Assembly (NCBI GenBank): GCA_041392785.1
Contig: JAWKLK010000011.1
Coordinates: forward strand, 1 to 64,000
Direction: 5' to 3'
DNA length: 64,000 nucleotides
Source: OLB9 sp041392785
Lineage (GTDB): Bacteria > Bacteroidota > Bacteroidia > Chitinophagales > Saprospiraceae
How positions within the stretch are numbered: position 1 is the first letter of the stretch; each line of letters begins with the position of its first letter. Below are positions 52,403 through 60,898 of the stretch, one piece after another. Made by a program: the position numbers and the translations under genes. A model generated the notes under the pieces. The model had not been told where the DNA came from. It did not search any database and saw only the letters and a program-made list of their open reading frames with translations.

Positions 52403-53299
52403 ACTAAAACTAGCCTTGTAAGTTATTTTGATAGAAAAGATTTAAGATATCCCAATCCTCAAAATGCCAATAATGTGCTAGTAAATTCAAAAATTCAATG
52501 GACCTCTACGGTTTACAATTTTCTAACCAACTCCTTTGTGACGAGTTTATACAAATTCTCTTCTGATAGTATCGCCTTAGATGGTCACTTCTATAGGACG
52601 CTATTGTCATCACAAAATGAATTGGGCACGGAATTTCAACCAACAAACCGGAAAATCAGAGAATTGAATAATAAAGTATTTGAGTATTTTGGTGGAAAAG
52701 ATTACTTAGTGTATGATTTTAGCTTGATGGCGGGAGATACGGTCCGCATTGAAGATCCCTATTTTGCAACTACAAGTACCTATGTTGTGACGAAGGTGGA
52801 TAGTAATACTCTACTCCAAGGTGATAAAAGGAAGGTACTTCAATTACATTGCTTGGATGCACCAGATTTTGATATGCAATGGATTGAAGGAATCGGATCA
52901 GTTTTTGGTCCATTTTTAGGTTCTTACCCATGCGGATTGCAAGATTTGAATATTTGGGTTAACTGTGTGTACATCAATGTTGAGATTGCATTTCAGAATG
53001 CCGAACGTCCATCCTGTTGGGAGACATCTTCAAGCTTAGACTACAATGCTGCCACTATAGATATCTATCCTAATCCTGCTAGTGATGTTTTATATATTGA
53101 TATCAGTAGCGGTCAAAATACCAATAATGCACTCAAAGCGCATATCCAAAGCATCGATGGCAAAACAATCAAAGAAGTCAAGCTCTTAAATGCCAATAAT
53201 ACTGTGGATATATCCAGCCTTATCTCTGGGGTATATACTATAAAAGTGTCCAATCAGGATGATGTGGCTTTTGTATCTAAGTTTGTAAAATTGAAATAA
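52200..53299 (+). CDS. T9SS-exported protein of unknown function, frame disrupted near the start
   Basis: Compared with its paralogue at 55261, the gene starts at ATG 52200, but a T run at 52273-52276 has four T instead of five, which shifts the frame. The rest reads on from codons in the frame of ATG 52232: MSSDLFSNTSPISISKSSIGSPNDILYYHDWQ ... and a C-terminal T9SS domain (IDIYPNPASDVLYIDISSGQNTNNALKAHIQSIDGKTIKEVKL ... VYTIKVSNQDD). The central 200 residues are unlike any family I recognise. Either a one-base assembly error or a real mutation removes the signal peptide; an alternative N terminus from 52232 is possible. Confidence 0.78.
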
Positions 53300-53343
53300 T
53301 TTTTATTACAAAGGTGAGGGGTACCACGTACGGATGTGGCCTC
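53070..53343 (+). repeat. Duplicated T9SS sorting-domain module, copy 1
   Basis: About 270 bp encoding the T9SS C-terminal domain plus the downstream hairpin (GTACCAC-GTACGGAT-GTGG). A close copy lies at 57085-57358, after the gene at 56442. The match extends past both stop codons, so it reflects DNA duplication or gene conversion rather than protein-level constraint. Confidence 0.85.
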
Positions 53344-53371
53344 TCATCTTTTATAAAACCCTTCTCTTTAT

Positions 53372-54904
53372 ATGCAATCAAAGTTAATTTTTGTTTTATA
53401 CAGTTTACTTTTATTGATAAGTAACAAAGCATACACTCAACATTCCTCCTGGAATCTATTATTAGAAAAAAATGTGGCGCGATTTATTGGGTCTCAAGTC
53501 TATGAGACAGACTCTTTCTATATCGTGGTAGGTACCTCGATTGATACTTTCGGCACTGATGAGCAAGGTTTTTCTGCTTCTAAAGTAGATAAACTTAGCG
53601 GCAAAGTGGTAGCGTCGAGACACTATGAGGAAATCGATGTAGAATTTGACTTTAATTATTGTCGAAAAGGTTTTATGATAGATGACGGCATCTATTTTCC
53701 ACAAACCACCAATACAAAACCCTTTCTGTTGTCACTTTTTAAAATAAGCACCCATGATTTATCAGTAGAAAAACTCCTCAATATACCACCTCCCGATACC
53801 ACCAGCAAATATGACATGTTTCTGAATGATTTTGGCCGGATAAACGATGATGCCTTTATAGCTGCAACGTATTATACAGGCGAGTACAACACACCTACAT
53901 TTAAATCGGTGGAAATGTTGATCAAATATAATGTCAATACAAAAAAAGACACAATTCTAGAATACCTAGATTTAGATGAAATATACACAACACAAAAAAT
54001 TGTAAACTTCAATGGTAATAATCTCATTTTTGGCACCATTGTCGGTGATCTATTAGCCACCGGCAAAATGGCTATCTTCTATCTAGATCCCGATGGCCAT
54101 CAAATATGGGAATATCAAACCCCCTCCCTCAGCCCTATTCATGATGTTAAGGACATTTATCCTATAAATGACAAAGAAGTCCTGCTAGCGTCCTATGACT
54201 CTTATTTTTCCTATGCTGACCTCAATCTGTACAGCCGGTGGACCGTCACCAGATATGATGTCATCAATAAAAAAATCATTTGGTCTAATTTTTGGAATGA
54301 GCCCCACCTACCCTATATATGGAGTACTGCAAAAATCATCAAGACTAAAAAAGATGGAGAATATTTTCTCATGGCCAATGATTATGAAGGTCATGACACT
54401 GTCAGCTTCGCTAAAGGCAAGGTTATAAAATTCAATGATAAAGGTCAGCGATTGTGGCAAAAAAACTATTTCTATAACTCCCAAAGAGGATTGAGTAACG
54501 ATTTCTATAATATCATACGCACTTCAGATGGTAATTATCTCATTGTCGGAAGTGAAAATTTAATTCAATCAGCCTGGCTCGTCAAAATAGACGAGGATGG
54601 CAACATCCTTCCTATAGACACCACGTCTGCATCACAAGATAAGGAGATAAGCCATGGCATCCCAGAAGTCTCCATCTATCCTAATCCCGCATCGCATACC
54701 ATCATCATCAATCAAGGAGAGATCACAGACATGACCTACCACCTCATAGATATGTCGGGCGTAGTGATAAAAACACTCCCGCTACCCCAGGCGCACCACA
54801 ATGTAATCTGGGATATCACAGATGTACCAACCGGCACCTATGCCATGACGATGACACAACGCGGCATCATAATAGGTAGTAAGCTTCAGGTCATAGTAAG
54901 ATAA
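53372..54904 (+). CDS. T9SS-exported protein, probable beta-propeller-like
   Basis: 510 residues. A signal peptide (LIFVLYSLLLLISNKAYTQ) is followed by about 400 residues of repeated beta-strand motifs such as GFSASKVDKLSGKVVASRHY, LINKYNVNTKKDT-like strands and IIRTSDGNYLIVGSENLIQSAWLVKIDEDGNILP, resembling a delta-60/propeller-like repeat protein. The end, VSIYPNPASHTIIINQGEITDMTYHLIDMSGVVIKTLPL, is a type A T9SS sorting domain. Composition is less AT-rich towards the 3' end. It stands between two genes that share duplicated ends. Function unknown. Confidence 0.82.
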   Translation: MQSKLIFVLYSLLLLISNKAYTQHSSWNLLLEKNVARFIGSQVYETDSFYIVVGTSIDTFGTDEQGFSASKVDKLSGKVVASRHYEEIDVEFDFNYCRKGFMIDDGIYFPQTTNTKPFLLSLFKISTHDLSVEKLLNIPPPDTTSKYDMFLNDFGRINDDAFIAATYYTGEYNTPTFKSVEMLIKYNVNTKKDTILEYLDLDEIYTTQKIVNFNGNNLIFGTIVGDLLATGKMAIFYLDPDGHQIWEYQTPSLSPIHDVKDIYPINDKEVLLASYDSYFSYADLNLYSRWTVTRYDVINKKIIWSNFWNEPHLPYIWSTAKIIKTKKDGEYFLMANDYEGHDTVSFAKGKVIKFNDKGQRLWQKNYFYNSQRGLSNDFYNIIRTSDGNYLIVGSENLIQSAWLVKIDEDGNILPIDTTSASQDKEISHGIPEVSIYPNPASHTIIINQGEITDMTYHLIDMSGVVIKTLPLPQAHHNVIWDITDVPTGTYAMTMTQRGIIIGSKLQVIVR

Positions 54905-55007
54905 AAATATAGGATTGACAGTACTCTAATAACCAACAGATTATTACTTATAAAAAACTTGTATTCCTATAGATTATCGCAAATTTGCAATATTACATAT
55001 ATGAATC

Positions 55008-55464
55008 CACTCTTGCACATTGAATTCCTTACAGGCGATTATGTGAAGTAGGAAACTTTTTATTTATCCCATGGAAAAAATGACAAAAAAATGATAAAAC
55101 TCCATTTTATTAAGCTTAACTTTGTTTTAGTATAATAAAAATGCATCTTTTTCCTAAAAGGGCATTTTTACAACTTCAAGCAAGATTTCCCTATGCATTG
55201 CTGAAGTTGCTATACCAAGATGTATTGGAAAAAATTTTTTAATCATTAAATTTACTCGTTATGAGAACAACAAAATCTATTTTGATTCCACCGTGCAAAA
55301 ACTATTTTCTATGGATGAGAAGCATCTACGTCATTTTTACTTCAATGCTTTGGCTTATTGGAATGTCAAGCGACCTTTTTTCAAACACTTCTCCGATATC
55401 TATCCCGAAAAGTAGTATCGGCTCACCTAATGGGATCCTGTACTATCACGATTGGCAGGAGGGT
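55008..55464 (+). repeat. Duplicated block, copy 2
   Basis: Near-identical copy of 51947-52402, starting inside what was the TolC coding end (CACTCTTGCACATTGAATT-like start, including the GTGAAGTAG stop) and running into the gene at 55261. It provides this gene's upstream region, terminator-like hairpin and first 65 or so codons. The 54905-55007 stretch before it has no recognisable feature. Confidence 0.93.
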
Positions 55465-56412
55465 CATAAGTTAATCCTTTGTTGTTACCAAGATCAAGGC
55501 GAGAAGCGGTTTTACAACTCCATTGTTCCAGAAGGTAAGTTGGAAGTGATAATCAATGGTTCTGGTATTCCTGATGATGCGGTATGGTATTACACACCCT
55601 CATCTACTACATTTCAGGAAAAAATATGGAAAGTAACAGCACTGCAAGATACAATCATCAATAATCAGACCTTTAAAATCATAGGAATAGACAAAGGACA
55701 AGGTATAATTCTTGAAAGCAAAATTCCTATTGCAATCACTGATGAAAAAATGATTTTCATTGAGAAAGGAGAATCCCATTTATTGTTTGATTTTAGTGCA
55801 AAATTTGGAGATACTGTTACATATAAAGTTCCATCTTTAGCATATTATTACGATGTGACCTTTAACGAAGGGTTTACCAAGCCCGAATTACCGACATTTC
55901 AAATGATTATAGAGAATATTGACACAGTAACATCATCTGAAGGAAAATATTTAAAAAGATTTGTTGGCCGAACACTTTTAGAAAATATGGAATATGAGCA
56001 TGGTTTTTTTAATATTATACAAAATGTAGGTACAGTATCACATGGATTTTTTGGTTCCTTTGGCCCCTATATATCAATAGACAAAGAAGGATATTTTAGA
56101 TGTTACCAAAGTGGAGACTTAAATTACAACACATTAAATAAAGATTGCTTAATCTCAAACATTGTTGACTCAAAAGATAATCAAACTATAAATATTTTTC
56201 CAAATCCTTCAGAAGATAAATTTACTATTGACTACTTGTTGAGTGAATTAAAAATAAGTATTTATACAATAGATGGTATATTAGTAAGTAAAGAAAAAAT
56301 TACGCCTAATGCATTTGTCGATATAAGTAATTATAAATCAGGCATATATATTGTCGAAATGAGAGATTTTTCAGGAAAAATGGTTTCTATTAATAAATTA
56401 TTTAAGTTATAA
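55261..56412 (+). CDS. T9SS-exported protein of unknown function
   Basis: 383 residues. The first 65 or so are nearly identical to the protein encoded at 52200, including the hydrophobic signal region (SIYVIFTSMLWLIGMSSDLFS) and GSPNGILYYHDWQ. After that the sequence diverges completely. The C terminus has its own T9SS domain (INIFPNPSEDKFTIDYLLSELKISIYTIDGILVSKEKI ... YKSGIYIVEMRDFSGKMVSINKLFKL). The shared start with an unrelated middle suggests modular exchange of the secreted portion. Function of the central region is not recognised. Confidence 0.8.
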   Translation: MRTTKSILIPPCKNYFLWMRSIYVIFTSMLWLIGMSSDLFSNTSPISIPKSSIGSPNGILYYHDWQEGHKLILCCYQDQGEKRFYNSIVPEGKLEVIINGSGIPDDAVWYYTPSSTTFQEKIWKVTALQDTIINNQTFKIIGIDKGQGIILESKIPIAITDEKMIFIEKGESHLLFDFSAKFGDTVTYKVPSLAYYYDVTFNEGFTKPELPTFQMIIENIDTVTSSEGKYLKRFVGRTLLENMEYEHGFFNIIQNVGTVSHGFFGSFGPYISIDKEGYFRCYQSGDLNYNTLNKDCLISNIVDSKDNQTINIFPNPSEDKFTIDYLLSELKISIYTIDGILVSKEKITPNAFVDISNYKSGIYIVEMRDFSGKMVSINKLFKL

Positions 56413-56441
56413 ATCCATCCATTAATGTAAAACACACCGAC

Positions 56442-57314
56442 ATGAAAACAATCCATATTTTTACTACGCAAGTTTTGATATTGTGCAGCTATTTAGCACA
56501 GGGTCAACACTTTGAATTGCCGATTTTCTTCGCAGATGCTATCGGAAATAAAGACACCATCATCCTTGGATACGATATCAATGCCACTAAAGGCATTGAT
56601 ACTGCATTAGGAGAGCTAGATATACTTGGTACGCCATATACCAAACCCTTTGAAGTGCGAGCTTCCATGTATGACTACAATAAAATAAGATGGGAAGACC
56701 CAAGAATCTCCGAATCAAAAAAAATGATGATAGAAAGTGATTGTGTAGAGCCGCCTTTTTATGACGAAGAAAATTCTATGATGGTGCTAATGAAATGTGC
56801 CCATTGGCCAATCGAGGTTTCATGGGATAGCACACTATTTTTAGATTCATGCCGTGCTGTGTCCATCGTAGAATGTGCACCAGGCGGATGGTTTGATGTA
56901 TGTGGTGGGAATAATTCTTTTTTAACTCTAGAAATGAGGAAGGAAAACATAGTTTCATTTATAGAGACAATTTACACAATTCCAACAGAATCAGATACGC
57001 TTTTCGCCCTATTTTTTCCATTAAGTCGAGCTTTAGATGTTGGTGTAGTAGAACCAGCAAAACATTTTAAAGTTTCTACCTTTCCCAACCCAGCCAATGA
57101 TGTTTTGCACATCGACATTAGTGACTATCAGAATACCAATAATGCTCTCAAAGCGCATATTCAAAGCATCGATGGCAAAACGATCAAAGAAGTCAAGCTC
57201 ATAAATGCCAATAATACTGTGGAAATATCCAGCCTTATCTCTGGGGTATATACTATAAAAGTGTCCAATCAGGATAATGTGTTTTTTGTGTCTAAATTCG
57301 TGAAATTGAAATAA
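56442..57314 (+). CDS. T9SS-exported protein of unknown function
   Basis: 290 residues. A signal peptide (IFTTQVLILCSYLAQGQ) is followed by a compact domain with six cysteines, including ESDCVEPPFYDEE, MKCAHWPIEVSWDS, DSCRAVSIVECAPGGWFDVCGGN, which may form disulfides outside the cell. The C-terminal T9SS domain (VSTFPNPANDVLHIDISDYQNTNNALKAHIQSIDG) is nearly the same as in the protein at 52200. It lies 30 bp after the previous gene and is probably co-transcribed. The central domain is not one I can name. Confidence 0.8.
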   Translation: MKTIHIFTTQVLILCSYLAQGQHFELPIFFADAIGNKDTIILGYDINATKGIDTALGELDILGTPYTKPFEVRASMYDYNKIRWEDPRISESKKMMIESDCVEPPFYDEENSMMVLMKCAHWPIEVSWDSTLFLDSCRAVSIVECAPGGWFDVCGGNNSFLTLEMRKENIVSFIETIYTIPTESDTLFALFFPLSRALDVGVVEPAKHFKVSTFPNPANDVLHIDISDYQNTNNALKAHIQSIDGKTIKEVKLINANNTVEISSLISGVYTIKVSNQDNVFFVSKFVKLK

Positions 57315-57358
57315 TTTTTATTACAAAGGCGATGGTAACCACGTACGGATGTGGCCTC
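57085..57358 (+). repeat. Duplicated T9SS sorting-domain module, copy 2
   Basis: Copy of 53070-53343, about 4.0 kb downstream, carrying the end of the gene at 56442, its stop codon and the following ACCACGTACGGATGTGGCCTC hairpin region. Confidence 0.85.
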
Positions 57359-57696
57359 AAACCTATTATAATTCTTTAGACAAGATGCATTAAAATCTCG
57401 CAGTTGTTTTATTCCTTACTTTATTGTTGATAAGTGTTTCCTGTCTTGCCCCCAGTAAAGTTAGTACGTTTTTAAATAGCTGAATATGTACATCTTAATA
57501 GTTATTTTATGACAATTTACCGCACTAAAGGGTACTTTAAAATTAAGGGGAAGTCCTTTTATCGGTGGATCACTGTCATCCGCCTTTTTGTCTTTTGCTA
57601 ATAGTCATTGGAGACGGTACAAACAAAAAACTGCTTGAGCAAAATTTCCAATTTATAATAGAACAAACCTAAAATAACAAGTAAACATAAGTATAG
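57359..57696. other. Gene-free region
   Basis: No supportable coding sequence. A 30-codon frame starting at 57509 (MTIYRTKGYFKIKGKSFYRW) is too short to call and may be a remnant. No promoter or RNA gene recognised. Confidence 0.4.
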
Positions 57697-57838
57697 AGCC
57701 GCTGTAAAAGGCGAGTTTTTTTGTTTCCGTCGAAAAGATGACATTTAAGCGTTAAGAAGACAAAACAGCGGCGACATTTTTTGTTTACTTTTTTTTGCTG
57801 ATGAAAAAAAAGTAAAAGCCTAGCCGGATTGATGTGCA
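57697..57838. repeat. Dispersed repeat, copy 2
   Basis: Close match to 35886-36033 over about 140 bp, in the same orientation, with a handful of substitutions. It begins GAGCCGCTGTAAAAGGCGAG. It is not adjacent to any IS element here, so it is not simply an IS110 end. The 57839-58039 stretch beyond has no gene. Confidence 0.7.
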
Positions 57839-58039
57839 ATTGTATTATAAAAGTTCAACCACCACCACCATAGGATCAAAGAATACTTTAAAATTAGACA
57901 AATTGGTTACAAAATTATTTCCTCCGCACTAAAAAGTACAAGTCGGGAAATAACGCAATAACTAAAAAATTTTACTCTAGTAACCTAAAGTATATAATTC
58001 AAGATACAAGAATTACATTTTTAATTCAATGTAAATCAT

Positions 58040-58073
58040 AAAAAAATGGAGGCAAAGTTTCCTTTGCCTCCAT
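58040..58073 (-). terminator. Strong terminator of the adhesin gene
   Basis: Read on the minus strand: a 12-bp perfect stem ATGGAGGCAAAG / CTTTGCCTCCAT with a GAAA tetraloop, then seven T. It lies 39 bp after the adhesin stop codon. Confidence 0.92.
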
Positions 58074-58111
58074 GATTGCAAAACTACCAAGTCAACCTAA
58101 AAAACTTGTTT

Positions 58112-60898
58112 TTATTCCAATATAATCAATTTGTGTGTTTTATAGATACCACCTAATTGTATTTGCACATGATATACTCCATTGGATAACATACCTTTCT
58201 CGATAGTAGTGATCATGTCATTACTTGTCATTGTGCCATTGTACAAATTGTCTAGTACCTTCCTACCTACATTGTCATATATGTCTACCTCTACTTCTAG
58301 ACCTGCATTGCCATTGATATGGATCTGAACATCACCTCTAGATGGGTTTGGATACAATTCAGTTTTAATCTTGCCTTTTCTCTCAACTACTATCGATATA
58401 GGCTGACTATAACTGTACTTGCCATCAAAATCTATCTGTCTCAATCGATATACATACACGCCATTCAATGCTATTTCAGTATCATCAAAACTGTAATTTT
58501 GCAAAGTGCTGCTGTTTCCAACTCCATCCACTTTACCTATCAATTCGAAGCTACTACCATTCAGGGCTCTTTCTATCTCAAAGTATGCATTATTCAACTC
58601 TGAAATTGTACTCCAATCCAAGGTGTTTACATCTCTTACTCTATCCCATTCTCCTGTAAAGTTTGACAACTCAATCGGCAATGGAGTAGCATAGATTCCA
58701 GCATCAATGTCAGTAATCGTTACTGCATATCCAACTGTGAATACCAAAGTCTTTTGATTTGGAAAGTCAATAACATCACTATCAAGATCATCAAACTCTC
58801 CTCGATTTGGTTGAGTAAAGGTGTAATCTTCTGGTTTTACCACTTTGATAAAGTAATTACCTGGAGTACATATCTCAAAGTTGTAATACCCCTTCTTCGT
58901 CTCATCTACTGGATTGTTTGTCGTCATCATGGACTGTAACAATACTGTTGGATTTGCTTGGGAGTACAACTCTACCCTCACACCATTTATACCTACTTCG
59001 TCTGTATCTTGAATTCCATCTCTATCTGCGTCTATCCATACATAATTACCTACGTTAGAACATCTGAAATAACCAGCATCTACTGTTGTATTGTTCTCTC
59101 CTGAAACTAGTGTCACTGGTTCTGATTGTCCTGTCACAGTATCTGCATTACTATCTTTGGCAGGATCTCCGCCCAGTGTAGCTGCTGTAGGTTTATAAGC
59201 ATCACTTGGTTTCACAAAGGTCACAGTATATGTTCCAGGTATTAATCCGTCAAAGTTATACGCTCCATTACTACTCGTTGTAGATGTTAAGTTCACTGAA
59301 TTACCCAAAGCATCCGTCCCAGACAATAGTACTGTCACATTCGGGATACCTGGCTCAAGATTGTCTTGAATGCCATTTGCATTCCGATCTTCCCAAACAA
59401 AGTTACCAATTGATGCTAATTTGTAAAATCCTGCATCTAATGTTGGGTCATTCTCACCTCCTTCCAAGGTAACTTGTGCGGTCATTCCGGTTGTTGTGTC
59501 TGCATCACTGTCAATTGTATCTGTACCAGCATCTTTCTTAGTCGGTAAATATGTTAAAGGTGTGTCAAATTTAACACTATAGGTTCCCGGATCAAGATTG
59601 CTAAAGCCATAATACCCTGACGAATTCGTCAAAGTGAAGCTCACTTGTACACCACTGCTATTGAATAATCTAACAGTTACATTTGCTATTCCTGGTTCTC
59701 CATTATCCTGCAATCCATTCAGATTCAGGTCATGCCACACATAATCACCTAAACTTACCTTTTGGTAATAACCTGCATCTATTGTGGTATTATTCTCCCC
59801 TCCAATCAAGGTTACTCCTGCCGCTTTTCCTGTTGTGGTGTTGGCATCACTATCTTTGGTGTCATCAGGTGTATTCGCTGTGGTAGGAGTATATCCCGCT
59901 GGTGCTGTAAATTTCACTACATACACAACCCCTGGTTTTAAGTTCGTAAATTGGTACAAACCTGATCCATTTGTCGTTGTAGACGCTACTGTGTTTCCGT
60001 TTATGTCTTGTGCTGGATTACCCGATGCATCTTGCAACATTACTGTTACTCCACTGATTGGTGTTTCTCCTGTGTCTTGGACACCATTGGCATTCTTATC
60101 CTCCCATACATAATCGCCTAGGCTCGCAGGTCTGATGATACCAGCATCTAGTGTCGTGTTGTTGTCTCCACTTTGTAACGTCACACTTGGTGTTGTTCCT
60201 GTAGTGGTATTCGCATCACTGTCTTTATCATCAGTCGTGCCATCCTTCGTCGTAAATACCGTGCCACTCGGCTTCGTAAACGTCACCGTGTAATCTCCAG
60301 GTTTTAAATTGTTGAAGATATAACTTCCATCAGGATTTGTCGTCGTCGTCATGGTCACTGGTGTACCGTCTCCGGCTGTGCCTGTCAACGTCACTGTCAA
60401 TCCTCCTATCCCCGGCTCGCCCGGATCCTGTATCCCGTTTCCGTTTCGGTCATCCCATACTAAATCTCCTATACTACCCAATTTATAATAACCGGCATCT
60501 ACTGTCGTGTTATTCTCTCCGCTGGTCAATGTCACGCCTGTACTCTTTCCTGTTGTTACATTTGCATCACTGTCCTTCGTATCATCCGGTGTATTCGCTA
60601 CCGTTGGTGTATAACCGCTCGGAGTCGTAAACTTAACAACATACACAACTCCTGGCTTCAAGTTTGTAAACTGGTAGTAACCACTGGCATTCGTCGTCGT
60701 ACTCGCAACTATATTGCCATTGATGTCTAACGCAGGATTTCCCGCTGCATCTTGTAACATCACTACTACTCCACTGATCGGTGTCTCTCCGGCGTCTTGT
60801 ACGCCATTGCCATTCTTGTCCTCCCATACATAATCTCCCAAACTCGCAGGACGTATTAAACCCGCATCAACTGTCAAGTTCTCCTGTCCCGGGGTCAA
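58112..60898 (-). CDS. Giant SdrD-B-repeat adhesin, C-terminal part with T9SS sorting domain
   Basis: An open frame of 928 codons, the C-terminal part of a much larger protein. It holds six SdrD B-like (Cna_B-type) domains, each starting like LGDYVWEDKNGNGVQD or IGDLVWDDRNGNGIQD and containing SGYYQFTNLKPGVVYVV and DSDANTTTGK with Ca-binding-like Asp-rich loops. After the last repeat comes a linker domain (PIELSNFTGEWDRVRDVNTLDWSTISELNNAYFEIERA) common in T9SS cargo, then a sorting domain (TELYPNPSRGDVQIHINGN ... LSNGVYHVQIQLGG). It is probably a surface adhesin or gliding-related filament. The upstream frame is broken by indels (next entry). Confidence 0.92.
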   Translation of the reverse strand: MTPGQENLTVDAGLIRPASLGDYVWEDKNGNGVQDAGETPISGVVVMLQDAAGNPALDINGNIVASTTTNASGYYQFTNLKPGVVYVVKFTTPSGYTPTVANTPDDTKDSDANVTTGKSTGVTLTSGENNTTVDAGYYKLGSIGDLVWDDRNGNGIQDPGEPGIGGLTVTLTGTAGDGTPVTMTTTTNPDGSYIFNNLKPGDYTVTFTKPSGTVFTTKDGTTDDKDSDANTTTGTTPSVTLQSGDNNTTLDAGIIRPASLGDYVWEDKNANGVQDTGETPISGVTVMLQDASGNPAQDINGNTVASTTTNGSGLYQFTNLKPGVVYVVKFTAPAGYTPTTANTPDDTKDSDANTTTGKAAGVTLIGGENNTTIDAGYYQKVSLGDYVWHDLNLNGLQDNGEPGIANVTVRLFNSSGVQVSFTLTNSSGYYGFSNLDPGTYSVKFDTPLTYLPTKKDAGTDTIDSDADTTTGMTAQVTLEGGENDPTLDAGFYKLASIGNFVWEDRNANGIQDNLEPGIPNVTVLLSGTDALGNSVNLTSTTSSNGAYNFDGLIPGTYTVTFVKPSDAYKPTAATLGGDPAKDSNADTVTGQSEPVTLVSGENNTTVDAGYFRCSNVGNYVWIDADRDGIQDTDEVGINGVRVELYSQANPTVLLQSMMTTNNPVDETKKGYYNFEICTPGNYFIKVVKPEDYTFTQPNRGEFDDLDSDVIDFPNQKTLVFTVGYAVTITDIDAGIYATPLPIELSNFTGEWDRVRDVNTLDWSTISELNNAYFEIERALNGSSFELIGKVDGVGNSSTLQNYSFDDTEIALNGVYVYRLRQIDFDGKYSYSQPISIVVERKGKIKTELYPNPSRGDVQIHINGNAGLEVEVDIYDNVGRKVLDNLYNGTMTSNDMITTIEKGMLSNGVYHVQIQLGGIYKTHKLIILE

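Noticed and set aside
57509..57601. Small plus-strand frame MTIYRTKGYFKIKGKSFYRW and onward (about 30 codons)
   Set aside because: Too short, no upstream signal, no recognisable family.
60337..60630. Plus-strand frames across the adhesin (e.g. 59784-60113, 60337-60630)
   Set aside because: They are antisense shadows of the SdrD B-like repeats; their apparent conservation follows from the repeats.
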